A stretch of 64,000 bases of DNA from Paraherbaspirillum soli (GCF_042654985.1 NZ_JBHSMT010000028.1:1-64000); one strand, 5' to 3'; positions 34,918-45,403 are shown, counted from the stretch's first letter. The notes: generated by a model not told the origin, from the sequence alone. A program made the numbers and translations.

Positions 34918-36540
34918 GTGAGCCACATCATCAATAACAATTGGAGCGCGAAGGTCGCGCGGCTCGCTGCGGCCGCGCTGGCCGCACTGTGCTCGCTGAC
35001 TTACATTGCGCCGGCGCAGGCCGCCGCTCCCGGCATCACGGGCACCAGTTTCAATTTCAGTGCCGAAGCCAACCGTATCACCCAGCCCGACGGCATGAGC
35101 GTGTATTCCTGGGGATACGGCTGCAGCACCGCGCCGTCCGGCTTCGCGCCGGCGGCGATCCCCGGCGCCAACTGTCCGACCATGCAAGTGCCGGGGCCGA
35201 CCTTGATCGTGCATCAGGGCGACACGGTGACGGTGACCTTGACCAACAACCTGCCGGCGGCGGCCGGCAATACCTCTATCCTGTTTCCCGGATTCCAGGT
35301 CTGCGCCGCCGTGCTGAACCCGGACGGATCCTGTCCCGCTGCGCTAACCGGGGTGCCAGGCGTGCTGACGCGGGAAGCTGCGCACGGGGCATCGGTCACC
35401 TATAGCTTCATCGCCAGCAACGCGGGCACCCATAGTTACTACAGCGGCACCCAGGGCGATCTGCAAATCGAGATGGGACTGTACGGCGCGATCATCGTGC
35501 TGCCGACCGCGGTGCCGGCCGGTTGCCGTGCGGTCGCAGCGACGCTGCCGGACGGCCAGCCCGATTTCCGCAACGCGGCGGCGGCTTACAACCACAGCGC
35601 CACCTGCTACGACCGCGAGTACCTGTTCCAGTTTTCCGAGATGGACCCGCGCATCCATACCCAGGCGGAAGCGCAGGCCGGGGTTGCCTGCACCCAGCCC
35701 AACGGTTGCATGGCGATCGATACCGAGCCCTACCATCCGGCTTACTTCATGATCAACGGCCGCTCGATGCCGGACGACATGGATTCGAACTACGCGATGC
35801 AATACCCGCACCAGCCGTACAACGGCAATCCGCACATGCATCCGGGTGAACTGGTGCTGCTGCGGGTGATCGGCACCGGCCGCTGGCAGCATCCGTTCCA
35901 TGAACACGGCAATCACGTGCGCATCCTGGCGCGCGACGGCAACCTGATCCTGAGCCAGACCGACGCCAGCAAGCCGGCCGGACCGCTGCTGTTCACCACC
36001 AGCACCACGCCTGGCGTGGCATTCGATGGGATTTTCTACTGGACCGGCAGAGGCTTGAACTGGGATGTCTACGGTCACACAGCCGGCGCGCTGTACACCG
36101 ATCCGGCGTTCCCGGCTTACCTCGGCAAGCCTGTGGTCTGCATCCCGGACGCCAACGGCTACTACACCGCCGATCCGCTCGCGCCCAACTATTACGAGTG
36201 GTGCCAGGACCATAACAAGCCGCTGGAAGCCCATCCGTTCGGGGCGGTCGGCAGCGGCGGTCCGGTCACGCTGCCGGACGCCAACATCCTGACCAACGGC
36301 ACCTGGTACGGCGGCAGTCCTTATCTGGGGCCGGACGCCACGGTGCGCGCGGTAGGGCCTACGGGAACCACCCCGCCTTCGCGCCGGGTGGTCAATCCGC
36401 CGACCACCGAAGCCGGTTTTGCTTTCATGTGGCACTCGCACAATGAGCGCGAGATCACCACAAACAATGTCTTTCCAGGCGGGATGATGATGATGATGCT
36501 CGTTGATCCGCAGGCATACCTGATTAACGAAGCCAATTAA
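34918..36540 (+). CDS. Multicopper-oxidase-like protein 2, lacking the type 1 Cys
   Basis: A 540-residue exported protein (cleavage after PAQA, about residue 35). It has cupredoxin domains with HPFHEHG at 325-331 and WHSHNERE at 505-512. In canonical enzymes the latter reads HCHxxxH, where Cys binds type 1 copper; here Ser replaces Cys. The domain 1 HxH motif is also lost (GTHSYYSGTQGDLQIEMGLYG, about 170-190). Multi-electron oxidase activity by itself is therefore doubtful. Together with protein 1 it carries the missing histidine motifs, so a two-subunit copper protein is conceivable. It starts ten bases after the first oxidase gene. Confidence 0.78.
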   Translation: MSHIINNNWSAKVARLAAAALAALCSLTYIAPAQAAAPGITGTSFNFSAEANRITQPDGMSVYSWGYGCSTAPSGFAPAAIPGANCPTMQVPGPTLIVHQGDTVTVTLTNNLPAAAGNTSILFPGFQVCAAVLNPDGSCPAALTGVPGVLTREAAHGASVTYSFIASNAGTHSYYSGTQGDLQIEMGLYGAIIVLPTAVPAGCRAVAATLPDGQPDFRNAAAAYNHSATCYDREYLFQFSEMDPRIHTQAEAQAGVACTQPNGCMAIDTEPYHPAYFMINGRSMPDDMDSNYAMQYPHQPYNGNPHMHPGELVLLRVIGTGRWQHPFHEHGNHVRILARDGNLILSQTDASKPAGPLLFTTSTTPGVAFDGIFYWTGRGLNWDVYGHTAGALYTDPAFPAYLGKPVVCIPDANGYYTADPLAPNYYEWCQDHNKPLEAHPFGAVGSGGPVTLPDANILTNGTWYGGSPYLGPDATVRAVGPTGTTPPSRRVVNPPTTEAGFAFMWHSHNEREITTNNVFPGGMMMMMLVDPQAYLINEAN

Positions 36541-36557
36541 AGGCAGGGAGAAATACG

Positions 36558-39500
36558 ATGAGAACCAATCAGTTCAACACCCGGCTCTTGAACTTGGTCA
36601 AGGCCGGACTAGCGGCGTCGATTCTCTGTATGGCGAGCGGAGCGTCGTTGGCGCAAAGCGTGAGCCTGACAGCGAAAGCGGTCAATGCGACGCTGCCGGA
36701 CGGCCAGGTGGTGCCGATGTGGGGCTTCAACTGCAGCGCCGCTGCGGTGGCGCCGGCCAAATGTGCCGCCGCCAATCCGGGCGCGGGGCTGGGCTGGTCG
36801 CCGGTGGTGATTACCACGCCGCCGGGTAACCTGATCATCAACCTGACCAACAATCTGCCGGTGCCTCCGGGCGCGGCGGCAGGGGTGCCGACCTCGCTGG
36901 TGATCGTCGGACAGCTGGGCGGCGGTTTGGGAACCACCGCGACCACCACCGCAAGTCCGGTGCATCCGACCCAGAGCACGACCTGGCCGATCGCCGGCAG
37001 TGCCACCGGTCCGCAATTCACCCCGCCGGCCCAGCCTCCCCGAGTGCAGTCGTTCGCCACAGAAGTGGTGACCGGCGCCACCAAATCGCTGAGCTGGACC
37101 AACCTCAAGCCCGGCACCTACCTGATCGAGTCGGGCACCCATCCGTCGATCCAGGGGCCGATGGGCCTGTATGGGGTGCTGGTGGTGACCACGCCTCCCA
37201 GCGGTCCAAACCGGGGGCTAGCCTATACCGGGGTCAACTATGACGGCGACGTGCCGCTGGTGCTGGGCGAAATCGATCCGGCGCAAAACGCCGCCGTGGC
37301 AGCAGCGGTGGCGACGGCCGGCTTCAGCGAAACCAAGGTGTGGTCCGGCCAGCCCGGCGGCTGCGGCAATCCGGCCTCGCCTGCGAGCGTCTATCGCACT
37401 TGTTATCCGCCGGCAGTGAACTACGATCCGCGCTACTACACGATCAATGGCGTCTCGTTCGACCGCACCAACCAGACCAAGTCGCAATTTGCCGTGACTG
37501 CGCCGGCCGCTACCGGCAAGGTGCTGGTGCGCTTGGTCAACGCCGGCTTGCGGATGCACGTGCCGACCGTGGTCGGCGCCCAAACCGGCAGTCCGGCGGT
37601 GTCCGGCTTTGCGTTGATTGCCGAAGACGGCAACCTGCTGCCCGGCACCCCGCGGGTCCAGAGCGAAGTATTCCTGGCCGCCGGCAAGACTTATGACGTG
37701 TTGATCAATGCGCCGGCAGCCGGATCCCTGGCGCTGCCGGTGTTCGACCGCCAGCTCAGCCTGTCCACCAACAACCAGCGCGACGGCGGCATGCAGGCCT
37801 ACATCAGCATCAACGGCGGCGCGCTGCCGCAGGCGGCCATCAATCAGAACGCGATTGCCAACCCCGACACCTATTACCTGGTGCCGGGCAATACCCTGAC
37901 CATCTCGGACCCGGCCAAGGGCGTGATCGCCAATGACATCCGGGTGTATGGGGTACAGGTGGCGACGCCGCCTGCCGCCGGTTCGCTGACCTTGAATCCG
38001 GACGGCACGTTTACCTATGTGCCGAATGCCGGCACCACCTCGGACAGTTTTATCTATAAAGCCAACGGCAATGCCGCGATCACGGCCAAGGTCACGCTGG
38101 CCGCCTGTACCGCCGGCAACGGCTGCCTGTCAGGCCCGCCCACCGCCGCCAACGCCAGCTATACCAGCAACATCGCGTCCAAGCTCAGCATCAGCCCGTC
38201 CGGCGTGTTGGCATACGCCAAGGACCCGGCCGGCTTGCCGATGACAGCGGCGCTGGTCGGCGCGCCTGCCGGCGGTACCGTAACCTTGAATGCGGACGGT
38301 TCGTTCATCGCCGCTCCTACCACCGCGCCAGTCGGGGCGGCCACGGCGACCGTCAGCTTCCAGTACAAGGCGGTCAATTCGCAAAAGACGGCCAGCGCTC
38401 CGGCTACCGTGACGGTCACGTTCAAGGGCGGCAGCGGGGTTGCGGTGGCGGTCAAGGATGCGATCACCGGCACCCTGATCACCGACTATCGCTGGATCAT
38501 CGAGGAAGACCGTAGCTTCCAGGTCGACCCTGCGTGCCAGACCACCGCTTCCACGCGGCCGGCGACTTGCCCGCCGCTGCCGGTGCCTAGCGTCGGCACC
38601 AATTTCCATACCAGTTACATGCCGGTGGTGGCGCAGGGCTGCGTCGGCAAGATCGCTTGCGAATCGGGCCAGAAGGTGTTCGACCCGGCGACCAATTCGC
38701 ACCTGCCGGCGGTGTGCGATATCGGCAACGGCGTGTGCCGCACCACCGCTACGCAACAGACCGCGGTCGACCCGCGCCAGGTGGCGCTGGACCCGACCAA
38801 GCATTACTACATCTCGGTCTTGCCGGGTGATGCCGGCAATCCGTTCGCGACCGGCGCCGGTGCGCCGCGGCCGGTCGATCCCAGTAATCCAAGCGGGCCG
38901 ACCAGGCAATTCAGCATCGCGCTAGACTGCCCATCGGGCCCCGCGGGTGCGGATTTTGCCCCCGGCACCGGGACTTGCGGCCACGCCATAGGCGGCGCAG
39001 CGATTGCGCCGGCCCAGGCGACCGTCAACATCGCCTTGCAACAGACGCCGCTGCAAACGGCCAAGGTGTCGGTGTTCGTGTTCGAGGACGACTCCCCGCT
39101 CAATGGTGAAGTCGACGTCGGCGGCGGCATCATGGGCATGTTCGGGACCACCAAGGAACCGGGCTTGGGCGGATTTGAAATCAAGCTGTTCGACGACGCT
39201 GGCGGCACCGGCGATCCGACCGGTCAGATGAGCTACGACATGTTCAACATGCCGCTCTCCAATTCCTTGCAAGGGATGATAGATCCCGCTACCGGACTCA
39301 ATGCGTGCCCGATTAGCAGCAAGACCGACGGCCTGGTCGGGATGATCCCAACCTGCCCGAAATTTGAATCCGACGGCAAGACGCTGTCGCCGCTGGTCGG
39401 CCAGGCCGTCATTGCCAACCTGATGCCGGGCAGATACGGCGTGGTCGCGACTCCGGCCGCCGACCGCATCGGCAGGGGCGAGGAATGGCTGCAGACCAAT

Positions 39501-42500
39501 ACGCTGGACGGCCAGAAAGCGCATGACGCCTTCATCCGGGTAGGCGGACCGTCCTACTTCCAGGAGTTCGGGCCGGCCGGTTTCCACGTCTCGATCGGCT
39601 TTGCCAACCCGAAGATCATCAATGACCGCTTGCCCGGCGTGTGCGCCAATACGACCTGCAATAACTCGGTCAACGGCCGCATCACCAACCTGCATTACAG
39701 CCGTCCGCCTAACGAGAACCTGTACGGCGCCGGCAACCGCACTTCCTTGAGCTTCACCGTGTGCTACGTCAGCATAGGCGATCCCGACGGCGACGATATC
39801 GCCTTCACCAAGTGCAATGCCGACGGTACGTTCAGCGTATCCGGCCTGCCCGACGGCACGTTCAGGATCACCGTGTTCGACCAGTGGAACGACCAGATCG
39901 TCGACGGCCTGGCCAAGGCGGTACAGCTGAAGGGCGGCCAGACTCTCAACATCGGCGATATTCCGGTGCTGCAATGGCACACCAATCTGTACACCCGGAC
40001 CTATATGGACCTGAACGGCGACGGCGTGTCGCAAGCCAGCGAGCCGGGACTGGCGCTGGTGCCGACCAACGTCCGCTACCGCGACGGCAGCTTCTCCAAT
40101 TTCAACAGCACCGACCTCAACGGCTATGCCGTGTTCAACGAGGTGTTCCCGCTGTTTAACTGGTATGTGGTGGAAACCGATACCACCCGCTTCAAACAGA
40201 CCGGAGTGCACGTGGTGTACGACGCCGGCGGTCCGCCTGACGGCACGCCTGGCGGCGGCACCTCGACCATTGCCGCCAACTATGCCAACACGCTGGAATC
40301 GCCCACCGCGCATCTCCCGGCCGCCCAACGGATACCGGGCGCCGTGTATTGCAACGATGCCGACTGCAACGACCGCACCGGCACCAATCCGTCGACCGGC
40401 CGTATCGACCCGCCATGGGAAACCACGATGGGTTGGCAGGGCTTCTCCGGCCAGAACTCGTTCATCGAGTTCGGCAAGGCGCCATACGGCCCGACCGAGA
40501 ACGGCGGTATCCGGGGTGAGGTGATTTACGCTTCGACCCGGCCGTTCGATGACCCGGCGATGCTGGTGCATACCAGCTGGACCCCGAACGTGCCGAACGT
40601 CACCGTCAACCTGTATCAAAAGGGCACGGCGGCGGACGGCAGCACCAGCCTGACCCTGGTCGACAGCACCGTGACCAGCAGCTGGGACGCTTGGGCCCAG
40701 GGTTTCCGTTCGGACGGGGTGCCCAATATGAATTGCCCGGGTCAGGAAGCCAGCGACCCGTATTTCTATACGCTGAAGAACACTACCCAGTGGCTCGACC
40801 CGCAACACCGGCCGCTGTCCGCCAATTCACAGTTCAAGTGCTACGACGGCATGCACGCCTTCAACCAGCTGCAGCCTGCGCCGTACGACGGCATGTACCG
40901 CTTCCCCAGCGTGACGGCGACCAGCCCGACTACCGGCAAGCCGACCGCCAGCAACTGCACCATCTGCGTGCCGAATCCGAGCGGCGACGGCAGCGTGATG
41001 CTGCCGGCCGGCACCTATGTGGCGGAAGTGATCGTGCCGCCCGGCTATGAACTGGTGAAAGAGGAAGACAAGAACATCCTGATCGGCGACAACTTCATCG
41101 CACCGGTGACGCAGCAGTTCGGCGGCTTGGGCAATATCTTCATCATGCCCGACCAGGCTGCGGTGAATGCCACTTACAACGCCAACAATGCGCAGAACCC
41201 GACCACCAATTTCGGCGCCTCGGCCGAGAATGCGAACCTCTGGCCCTGCGTCGGCGCACTGCGCATCGTGCCTGACTACATCAGTTTGTTCCCCGGCTCG
41301 CAGGAAGTGGCGCCGTTCGCGGGGGCTTCGCGCCACTTGTGCGACCGCAAGGAAATCAAGCTGAGCAACCAGATGCAGGCACAAGCCAAGTTCTGGATAT
41401 TCAGTTCGATGCACGTGGCGTCGCACTACACAGGCTTCATGCTGGACGACTTCTCTTCGGAATTCGACCCGTATTCGCCGCAATTCGGCGAGAAGTTCGC
41501 GCCGCCGAATCTGCCGATCTCGTTCAAGGATTTCGCCGGCAACGAAATGTCGCGCGTGTATGCCGACCAGTGGGGGATTTTCAACGGCATGACTTACTCG
41601 ACCTGGGAAGTCAATCCGCCTAACCCGACCGGTTACGCGCCGACCATGATGGTGGCGTGCATGAACGACCCTGGTCCGATCCCCGATCCGGCGCATCCTG
41701 GCCAGACCATGACCGACCCTAACTTCAACCCAGCGTACAGCCAGTTCTGCTACGAGATCCCATTCATGCCGGGACAGACGCAGTACATGGACACGCCGGT
41801 GGTGCCGGTGCAGGCTTTCGCGTCCGGCTACAACCCGCCTGACTGCGCCTATCCGGATGCCACACCCGCCATCTCCAAGGTAACCGGCGATAGCAGCAAC
41901 GGCGGCGCCGGCCCCTGGGTCAGCCTGCCGGGCCACACCTTGACCATCACGGCCTTGGGTGACCAGTCGGTGCCTAACCATGCTTATACCGGCCCCGGCG
42001 CGACCATCGCTCCGTACAACCAGAAAACCGTCACTCGCCATTATGGCTTCGGTGCTTCGCAGGGAACCGGATCGGTGACGATAGGCGGGGTCAATGCGCA
42101 CGTAAGCTCCTGGAGCGATGCGCAGATCCAGGTTCTGGTGCCCGGCTTGAGCGCAAGCCAGTCGAGTTGCCCGATTCAGCAGCGCGGCGTGATGATGCCG
42201 GCGTTCTGCGGCGAACTGGTGATCACGGCCGACAACGGCAAGAAGTCGATCGACGCGGTCACCGTCACCATCGGCGGCAAGGCGCCGACTTACGTCAATG
42301 GCGAGAACGGGACCAACAACGCGATCCAGACTGCGATCGACAGCGCCGCCCCGGGCGACCTGATCATGGTCGGCCCTGGCACTTACAAGGAGATGCTGCT
42401 GATGTGGAAACCGCTGCGCTTGCAAGGCGTAGGCGCGGCCTCGGTGAAGGTGGATGCCAATACCCATCCGTCGGGCAAGATGGATGCATGGCGGCGCGAG

Positions 42501-45284
42501 GTCAACTGCCTGTTCGGCGTGTCGCTCAGCGGCGGCATGATTTCGCCGACCGTCCCGTATGACCCGAGCGGCACCTACACTTGCGCGCCGAACATGCTGC
42601 GCCAGGTGGATGTGATACCGATCGAGCCAGCTTTCGGCTGGGACTCTACGCTCAACGGAAATCTGGGCGAACTGTTGATGGAACCGACGCTGATGGGCGC
42701 CTACGAAGGCGCGGGCATCACGGTCTTGGGCAAAGGCGTGCCGAACGTGACGATAGGCGGCGTGGTGCAAGCCGACCCTGCCTGCATCACGGAAGAAGGC
42801 GGCACCTGCGTGCCGCTCACGGCCAGCAACTCGGATTGCACTAACTACCCAGGCAATTTCCTGTGCAATCCGGCCCGCATCGACGGCATCAGCTTCACCA
42901 ATAGCTCGCAAGGCGGCGGCGGCATCTTCGCGCACGGCTGGAACCACAACCTGGAAATTTCCAACAACCGGGTCTTCAGCAATGCCGGCACGCTGTCTGG
43001 CGGCATCACCATCGGCCAGGTCGAGGTGCCGGCCGCGGTCATGTCTGCGGATGGTCTGACCCAGCTGGCGTTCGGTTTCAACAACAATGTCAAGGTGCAT
43101 CACAACGCGGTGACCTCGAACTCGTCCTACGGCGATGAAATCAACTCGACCACGCCGTCATCGGCCGGCGGGGTGACCTTCTGCACCGGGGCCGACTCCT
43201 ATCACTTCAACTACAACTGGGTGTGCGGCAACATGAGCAGCGGCGACGGCGGCGGCGTGGCGCATTTCGGCTTCAGCTATAACGGCGACATCTCGTATAA
43301 CTGGGTCATGTTCAACCAGAGCAATAATCCGACTCTGCCCACCTACGGCGGCGGCATCATCGCCCAAGGGGTGCCGCCGGACGGAACGTTCTGCGAGAAC
43401 GCGACGGTCGACCAGGATTGCGCGCCTGCGCTTGGCGACGGCGCCGGCCCCGGCCTGAAGATCGACAGTAACCTGATCATCGGCAATACCGCCGAAAGCG
43501 GCAAAGGCGGCGGACTGCGGCTGCAAAACATCAACGGCACCGATGTCCAGCGCAACCCCGGCAATCCGGCTGCGTGGTACCACGTCGACGTCACCAACAA
43601 CATCGTTGCCAACAACGTCGCCGGCTGGGCCGGAGGCGGGGTCTCGCTCCAGGATGCGGTGAGCGTCAACTTCATCAACAACACCATCGTGTCCAACGAC
43701 TCGACAGCTACCGCCGGAGTGTTGTTCAACACCGCGGCCGCCGCGCAAGCCAACGTCGGCCCGCCGAACTGCACCACGGTAGGCGCGGAAACCACCTGCA
43801 ACCCGACCACCACCTCGCAATATGAGCCGGCCGGATTGGAGACTGCTCGCCATACCTCCAACTTCATCGCCGCGTTCACCACGCCGGGCGTGGCTTGCCC
43901 GGCTGGCCAGGCCAATTGCACGACGTTCTCGAACCCGCTGATGACCAATAATCTGTTCTGGCAAAACCGCTCGTTCTACATCACGGTGGGCGGCCTCAAT
44001 CCAGCGATCCCTGGCTTGCAGAACCTGGTGACCTTGAATCCGACCTTGAACCAGTCGGGCCACCAAACGGGTTATTGCGACCCCAACGCGGTGTACTGGG
44101 ACATCGGCGCCTTTGGCGACACTGGGCCGGCCAACCATGGTTCGGGCTTGACGCTCAATCCGCAATACTCGATCCTGACCGACGTTGCCGACTATCCGGG
44201 CGCCAACAACCTGGGTTCCAACCCGACCGTGATCAGCCAGTATTGCAATGGCTCACGGGTACCGCCGGAGGGTGGCGGCATCGGCTTCGCGGTGCCGCCG
44301 GGCATCTCGGATGCGGTCCTGCCCAACCCGCTGTTCGGCTTGATGCCGAGCGCGACGCCGGATGAAGGCAACCAGTGGATCAACATGACCTACGGCCCGC
44401 TGTCGCTGTCCAACTCCAGCATCGCGTCAGGCGGCGCCGGCTACGGTATGCCGCTCGGTAACTACGCCATTGCGTCGGGATCGCCTGCGATCAATCACGC
44501 CACTGCGACCAATGCGCCTAACCACGACATCTTCGGCACCACCAGGCCGCAAGCCGGCAGCTACGATATCGGCGCGGTCGAGTTCGTGGCCGGGCCGAGC
44601 GCCGTGGCGAATGTAACGCCGGCCTCAGTGGCGCTCGGCAATGCGGTGGTCACTACCACCAGCGGACCGCAAACCCTGACCTTGCACAACACGGGGAATG
44701 CAACCATGACAGGCATCGGCTTGACCTTCACCGGTCCATTCGCGCGGGCGGCGGCCGGCGGTTCTTGCAATGCGACTTTGGCCGCCGGTTCCACCTGCAC
44801 CATCAATGTGGTGTTCTCGCCGACTGCGGCGGGTCCCGCAAATGGAAGCGTAGCCATCAGCAGCAACGTGGCTGTGTCGGGTTCACCGGTGTCACTGACC
44901 GGCACCGGCGTCGCTGCCATCGTCCGCGCAGCGTTTGCTCCAGCGACCTGGAGTCCGTCGTCGCCGCGAGGCGTGCCGGGCCAGACTCAAAACTTTACCC
45001 TGACCAATACCGGTAACGTAGCGCTCACCGGCATTGCGCAAGGATCGCTTGGAGGCGCCAGCCCGGCCGACTACGCAATCATTCGCTCGGCGTCGACTTG
45101 CGGCCCCGCCGGCGGCGGCCAGACCCAGGGTCTGACCAGCTTGGCTCCGGGCTCATCTTGCGTAGTCGCCGTGCAATTCCGGCCGCTTACGGGCGACCCG
45201 GCAAACAGCGTCAGGAATGCAACAGTGTCGGTCACCGACGGGGCAGGTACGCAGAGTGCGGCATTGAGCGGAACCGCTCGCTGA
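36558..45284 (+). CDS. Giant secreted multidomain protein with cupredoxin-like N-terminus (2,908 aa)
   Basis: A signal peptide (cleavage after SLAQ, about residue 33) leads into cupredoxin-like domains (about 35-430) that retain the fold pattern SGTHPSIQGPMGLYG but no HxH copper pairs. Next come Ig/cadherin-like repeats (about 440-620), CNA-B/SdrD-like segments (about 830-1500), an IPT/TIG-like domain (about 1790-1900), a right-handed beta-helix region (about 1910-2650; NNAIQTAIDSAAPGDLIMVG) and two choice-of-anchor-D-like domains to the end. I see no LPxTG, autotransporter barrel or obvious secretion tail. Large Mn-oxidase proteins such as MofA/MnxG are a loose comparison only. It is 17 bases after oxidase 2. 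Confidence 0.8.
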   Translation: MRTNQFNTRLLNLVKAGLAASILCMASGASLAQSVSLTAKAVNATLPDGQVVPMWGFNCSAAAVAPAKCAAANPGAGLGWSPVVITTPPGNLIINLTNNLPVPPGAAAGVPTSLVIVGQLGGGLGTTATTTASPVHPTQSTTWPIAGSATGPQFTPPAQPPRVQSFATEVVTGATKSLSWTNLKPGTYLIESGTHPSIQGPMGLYGVLVVTTPPSGPNRGLAYTGVNYDGDVPLVLGEIDPAQNAAVAAAVATAGFSETKVWSGQPGGCGNPASPASVYRTCYPPAVNYDPRYYTINGVSFDRTNQTKSQFAVTAPAATGKVLVRLVNAGLRMHVPTVVGAQTGSPAVSGFALIAEDGNLLPGTPRVQSEVFLAAGKTYDVLINAPAAGSLALPVFDRQLSLSTNNQRDGGMQAYISINGGALPQAAINQNAIANPDTYYLVPGNTLTISDPAKGVIANDIRVYGVQVATPPAAGSLTLNPDGTFTYVPNAGTTSDSFIYKANGNAAITAKVTLAACTAGNGCLSGPPTAANASYTSNIASKLSISPSGVLAYAKDPAGLPMTAALVGAPAGGTVTLNADGSFIAAPTTAPVGAATATVSFQYKAVNSQKTASAPATVTVTFKGGSGVAVAVKDAITGTLITDYRWIIEEDRSFQVDPACQTTASTRPATCPPLPVPSVGTNFHTSYMPVVAQGCVGKIACESGQKVFDPATNSHLPAVCDIGNGVCRTTATQQTAVDPRQVALDPTKHYYISVLPGDAGNPFATGAGAPRPVDPSNPSGPTRQFSIALDCPSGPAGADFAPGTGTCGHAIGGAAIAPAQATVNIALQQTPLQTAKVSVFVFEDDSPLNGEVDVGGGIMGMFGTTKEPGLGGFEIKLFDDAGGTGDPTGQMSYDMFNMPLSNSLQGMIDPATGLNACPISSKTDGLVGMIPTCPKFESDGKTLSPLVGQAVIANLMPGRYGVVATPAADRIGRGEEWLQTNTLDGQKAHDAFIRVGGPSYFQEFGPAGFHVSIGFANPKIINDRLPGVCANTTCNNSVNGRITNLHYSRPPNENLYGAGNRTSLSFTVCYVSIGDPDGDDIAFTKCNADGTFSVSGLPDGTFRITVFDQWNDQIVDGLAKAVQLKGGQTLNIGDIPVLQWHTNLYTRTYMDLNGDGVSQASEPGLALVPTNVRYRDGSFSNFNSTDLNGYAVFNEVFPLFNWYVVETDTTRFKQTGVHVVYDAGGPPDGTPGGGTSTIAANYANTLESPTAHLPAAQRIPGAVYCNDADCNDRTGTNPSTGRIDPPWETTMGWQGFSGQNSFIEFGKAPYGPTENGGIRGEVIYASTRPFDDPAMLVHTSWTPNVPNVTVNLYQKGTAADGSTSLTLVDSTVTSSWDAWAQGFRSDGVPNMNCPGQEASDPYFYTLKNTTQWLDPQHRPLSANSQFKCYDGMHAFNQLQPAPYDGMYRFPSVTATSPTTGKPTASNCTICVPNPSGDGSVMLPAGTYVAEVIVPPGYELVKEEDKNILIGDNFIAPVTQQFGGLGNIFIMPDQAAVNATYNANNAQNPTTNFGASAENANLWPCVGALRIVPDYISLFPGSQEVAPFAGASRHLCDRKEIKLSNQMQAQAKFWIFSSMHVASHYTGFMLDDFSSEFDPYSPQFGEKFAPPNLPISFKDFAGNEMSRVYADQWGIFNGMTYSTWEVNPPNPTGYAPTMMVACMNDPGPIPDPAHPGQTMTDPNFNPAYSQFCYEIPFMPGQTQYMDTPVVPVQAFASGYNPPDCAYPDATPAISKVTGDSSNGGAGPWVSLPGHTLTITALGDQSVPNHAYTGPGATIAPYNQKTVTRHYGFGASQGTGSVTIGGVNAHVSSWSDAQIQVLVPGLSASQSSCPIQQRGVMMPAFCGELVITADNGKKSIDAVTVTIGGKAPTYVNGENGTNNAIQTAIDSAAPGDLIMVGPGTYKEMLLMWKPLRLQGVGAASVKVDANTHPSGKMDAWRREVNCLFGVSLSGGMISPTVPYDPSGTYTCAPNMLRQVDVIPIEPAFGWDSTLNGNLGELLMEPTLMGAYEGAGITVLGKGVPNVTIGGVVQADPACITEEGGTCVPLTASNSDCTNYPGNFLCNPARIDGISFTNSSQGGGGIFAHGWNHNLEISNNRVFSNAGTLSGGITIGQVEVPAAVMSADGLTQLAFGFNNNVKVHHNAVTSNSSYGDEINSTTPSSAGGVTFCTGADSYHFNYNWVCGNMSSGDGGGVAHFGFSYNGDISYNWVMFNQSNNPTLPTYGGGIIAQGVPPDGTFCENATVDQDCAPALGDGAGPGLKIDSNLIIGNTAESGKGGGLRLQNINGTDVQRNPGNPAAWYHVDVTNNIVANNVAGWAGGGVSLQDAVSVNFINNTIVSNDSTATAGVLFNTAAAAQANVGPPNCTTVGAETTCNPTTTSQYEPAGLETARHTSNFIAAFTTPGVACPAGQANCTTFSNPLMTNNLFWQNRSFYITVGGLNPAIPGLQNLVTLNPTLNQSGHQTGYCDPNAVYWDIGAFGDTGPANHGSGLTLNPQYSILTDVADYPGANNLGSNPTVISQYCNGSRVPPEGGGIGFAVPPGISDAVLPNPLFGLMPSATPDEGNQWINMTYGPLSLSNSSIASGGAGYGMPLGNYAIASGSPAINHATATNAPNHDIFGTTRPQAGSYDIGAVEFVAGPSAVANVTPASVALGNAVVTTTSGPQTLTLHNTGNATMTGIGLTFTGPFARAAAGGSCNATLAAGSTCTINVVFSPTAAGPANGSVAISSNVAVSGSPVSLTGTGVAAIVRAAFAPATWSPSSPRGVPGQTQNFTLTNTGNVALTGIAQGSLGGASPADYAIIRSASTCGPAGGGQTQGLTSLAPGSSCVVAVQFRPLTGDPANSVRNATVSVTDGAGTQSAALSGTAR

Positions 45285-45289
45285 AACGA

Positions 45290-45321
45290 CGCTGCCCGCC
45301 GGAGCGATCCGGCGGGCAGCG
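45290..45321 (+). terminator. Perfect 14-bp hairpin with GCGA loop after the giant gene
   Basis: CGCTGCCCGCCGGA (45290-45303) and TCCGGCGGGCAGCG (45308-45321) pair perfectly around GCGA. There is no T-run after it, so it may limit rather than stop transcription into the small downstream genes, or protect the 3' end of the 8.7-kb message. Confidence 0.55.
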
Positions 45322-45403
45322 GGCAAGTCATCCGCTGGTGGGCCAGGCGCGATCGGCGCTCCCGGCTGTCATCGACGGCAACGTGATGGAAGGCAGGCAT
45401 AGC

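Noticed and set aside
33441..34940. Minus-strand frame of 499 aa opposite oxidase 1
   Set aside because: Shadow frame with Arg/Val/His-rich composition; the plus strand has a signal peptide and copper motifs.
38922..43103. Minus-strand frames of 628 and 758 aa opposite the giant gene
   Set aside because: No motifs, extreme Arg/Val/His content, and the plus frame is uninterrupted over 8.7 kb with coherent domains.
45098..45403. Upstream extension of the small secreted protein frame
   Set aside because: It overlaps the 3' end of the giant gene and a strong hairpin; the ATG at 45404 begins a proper signal peptide.
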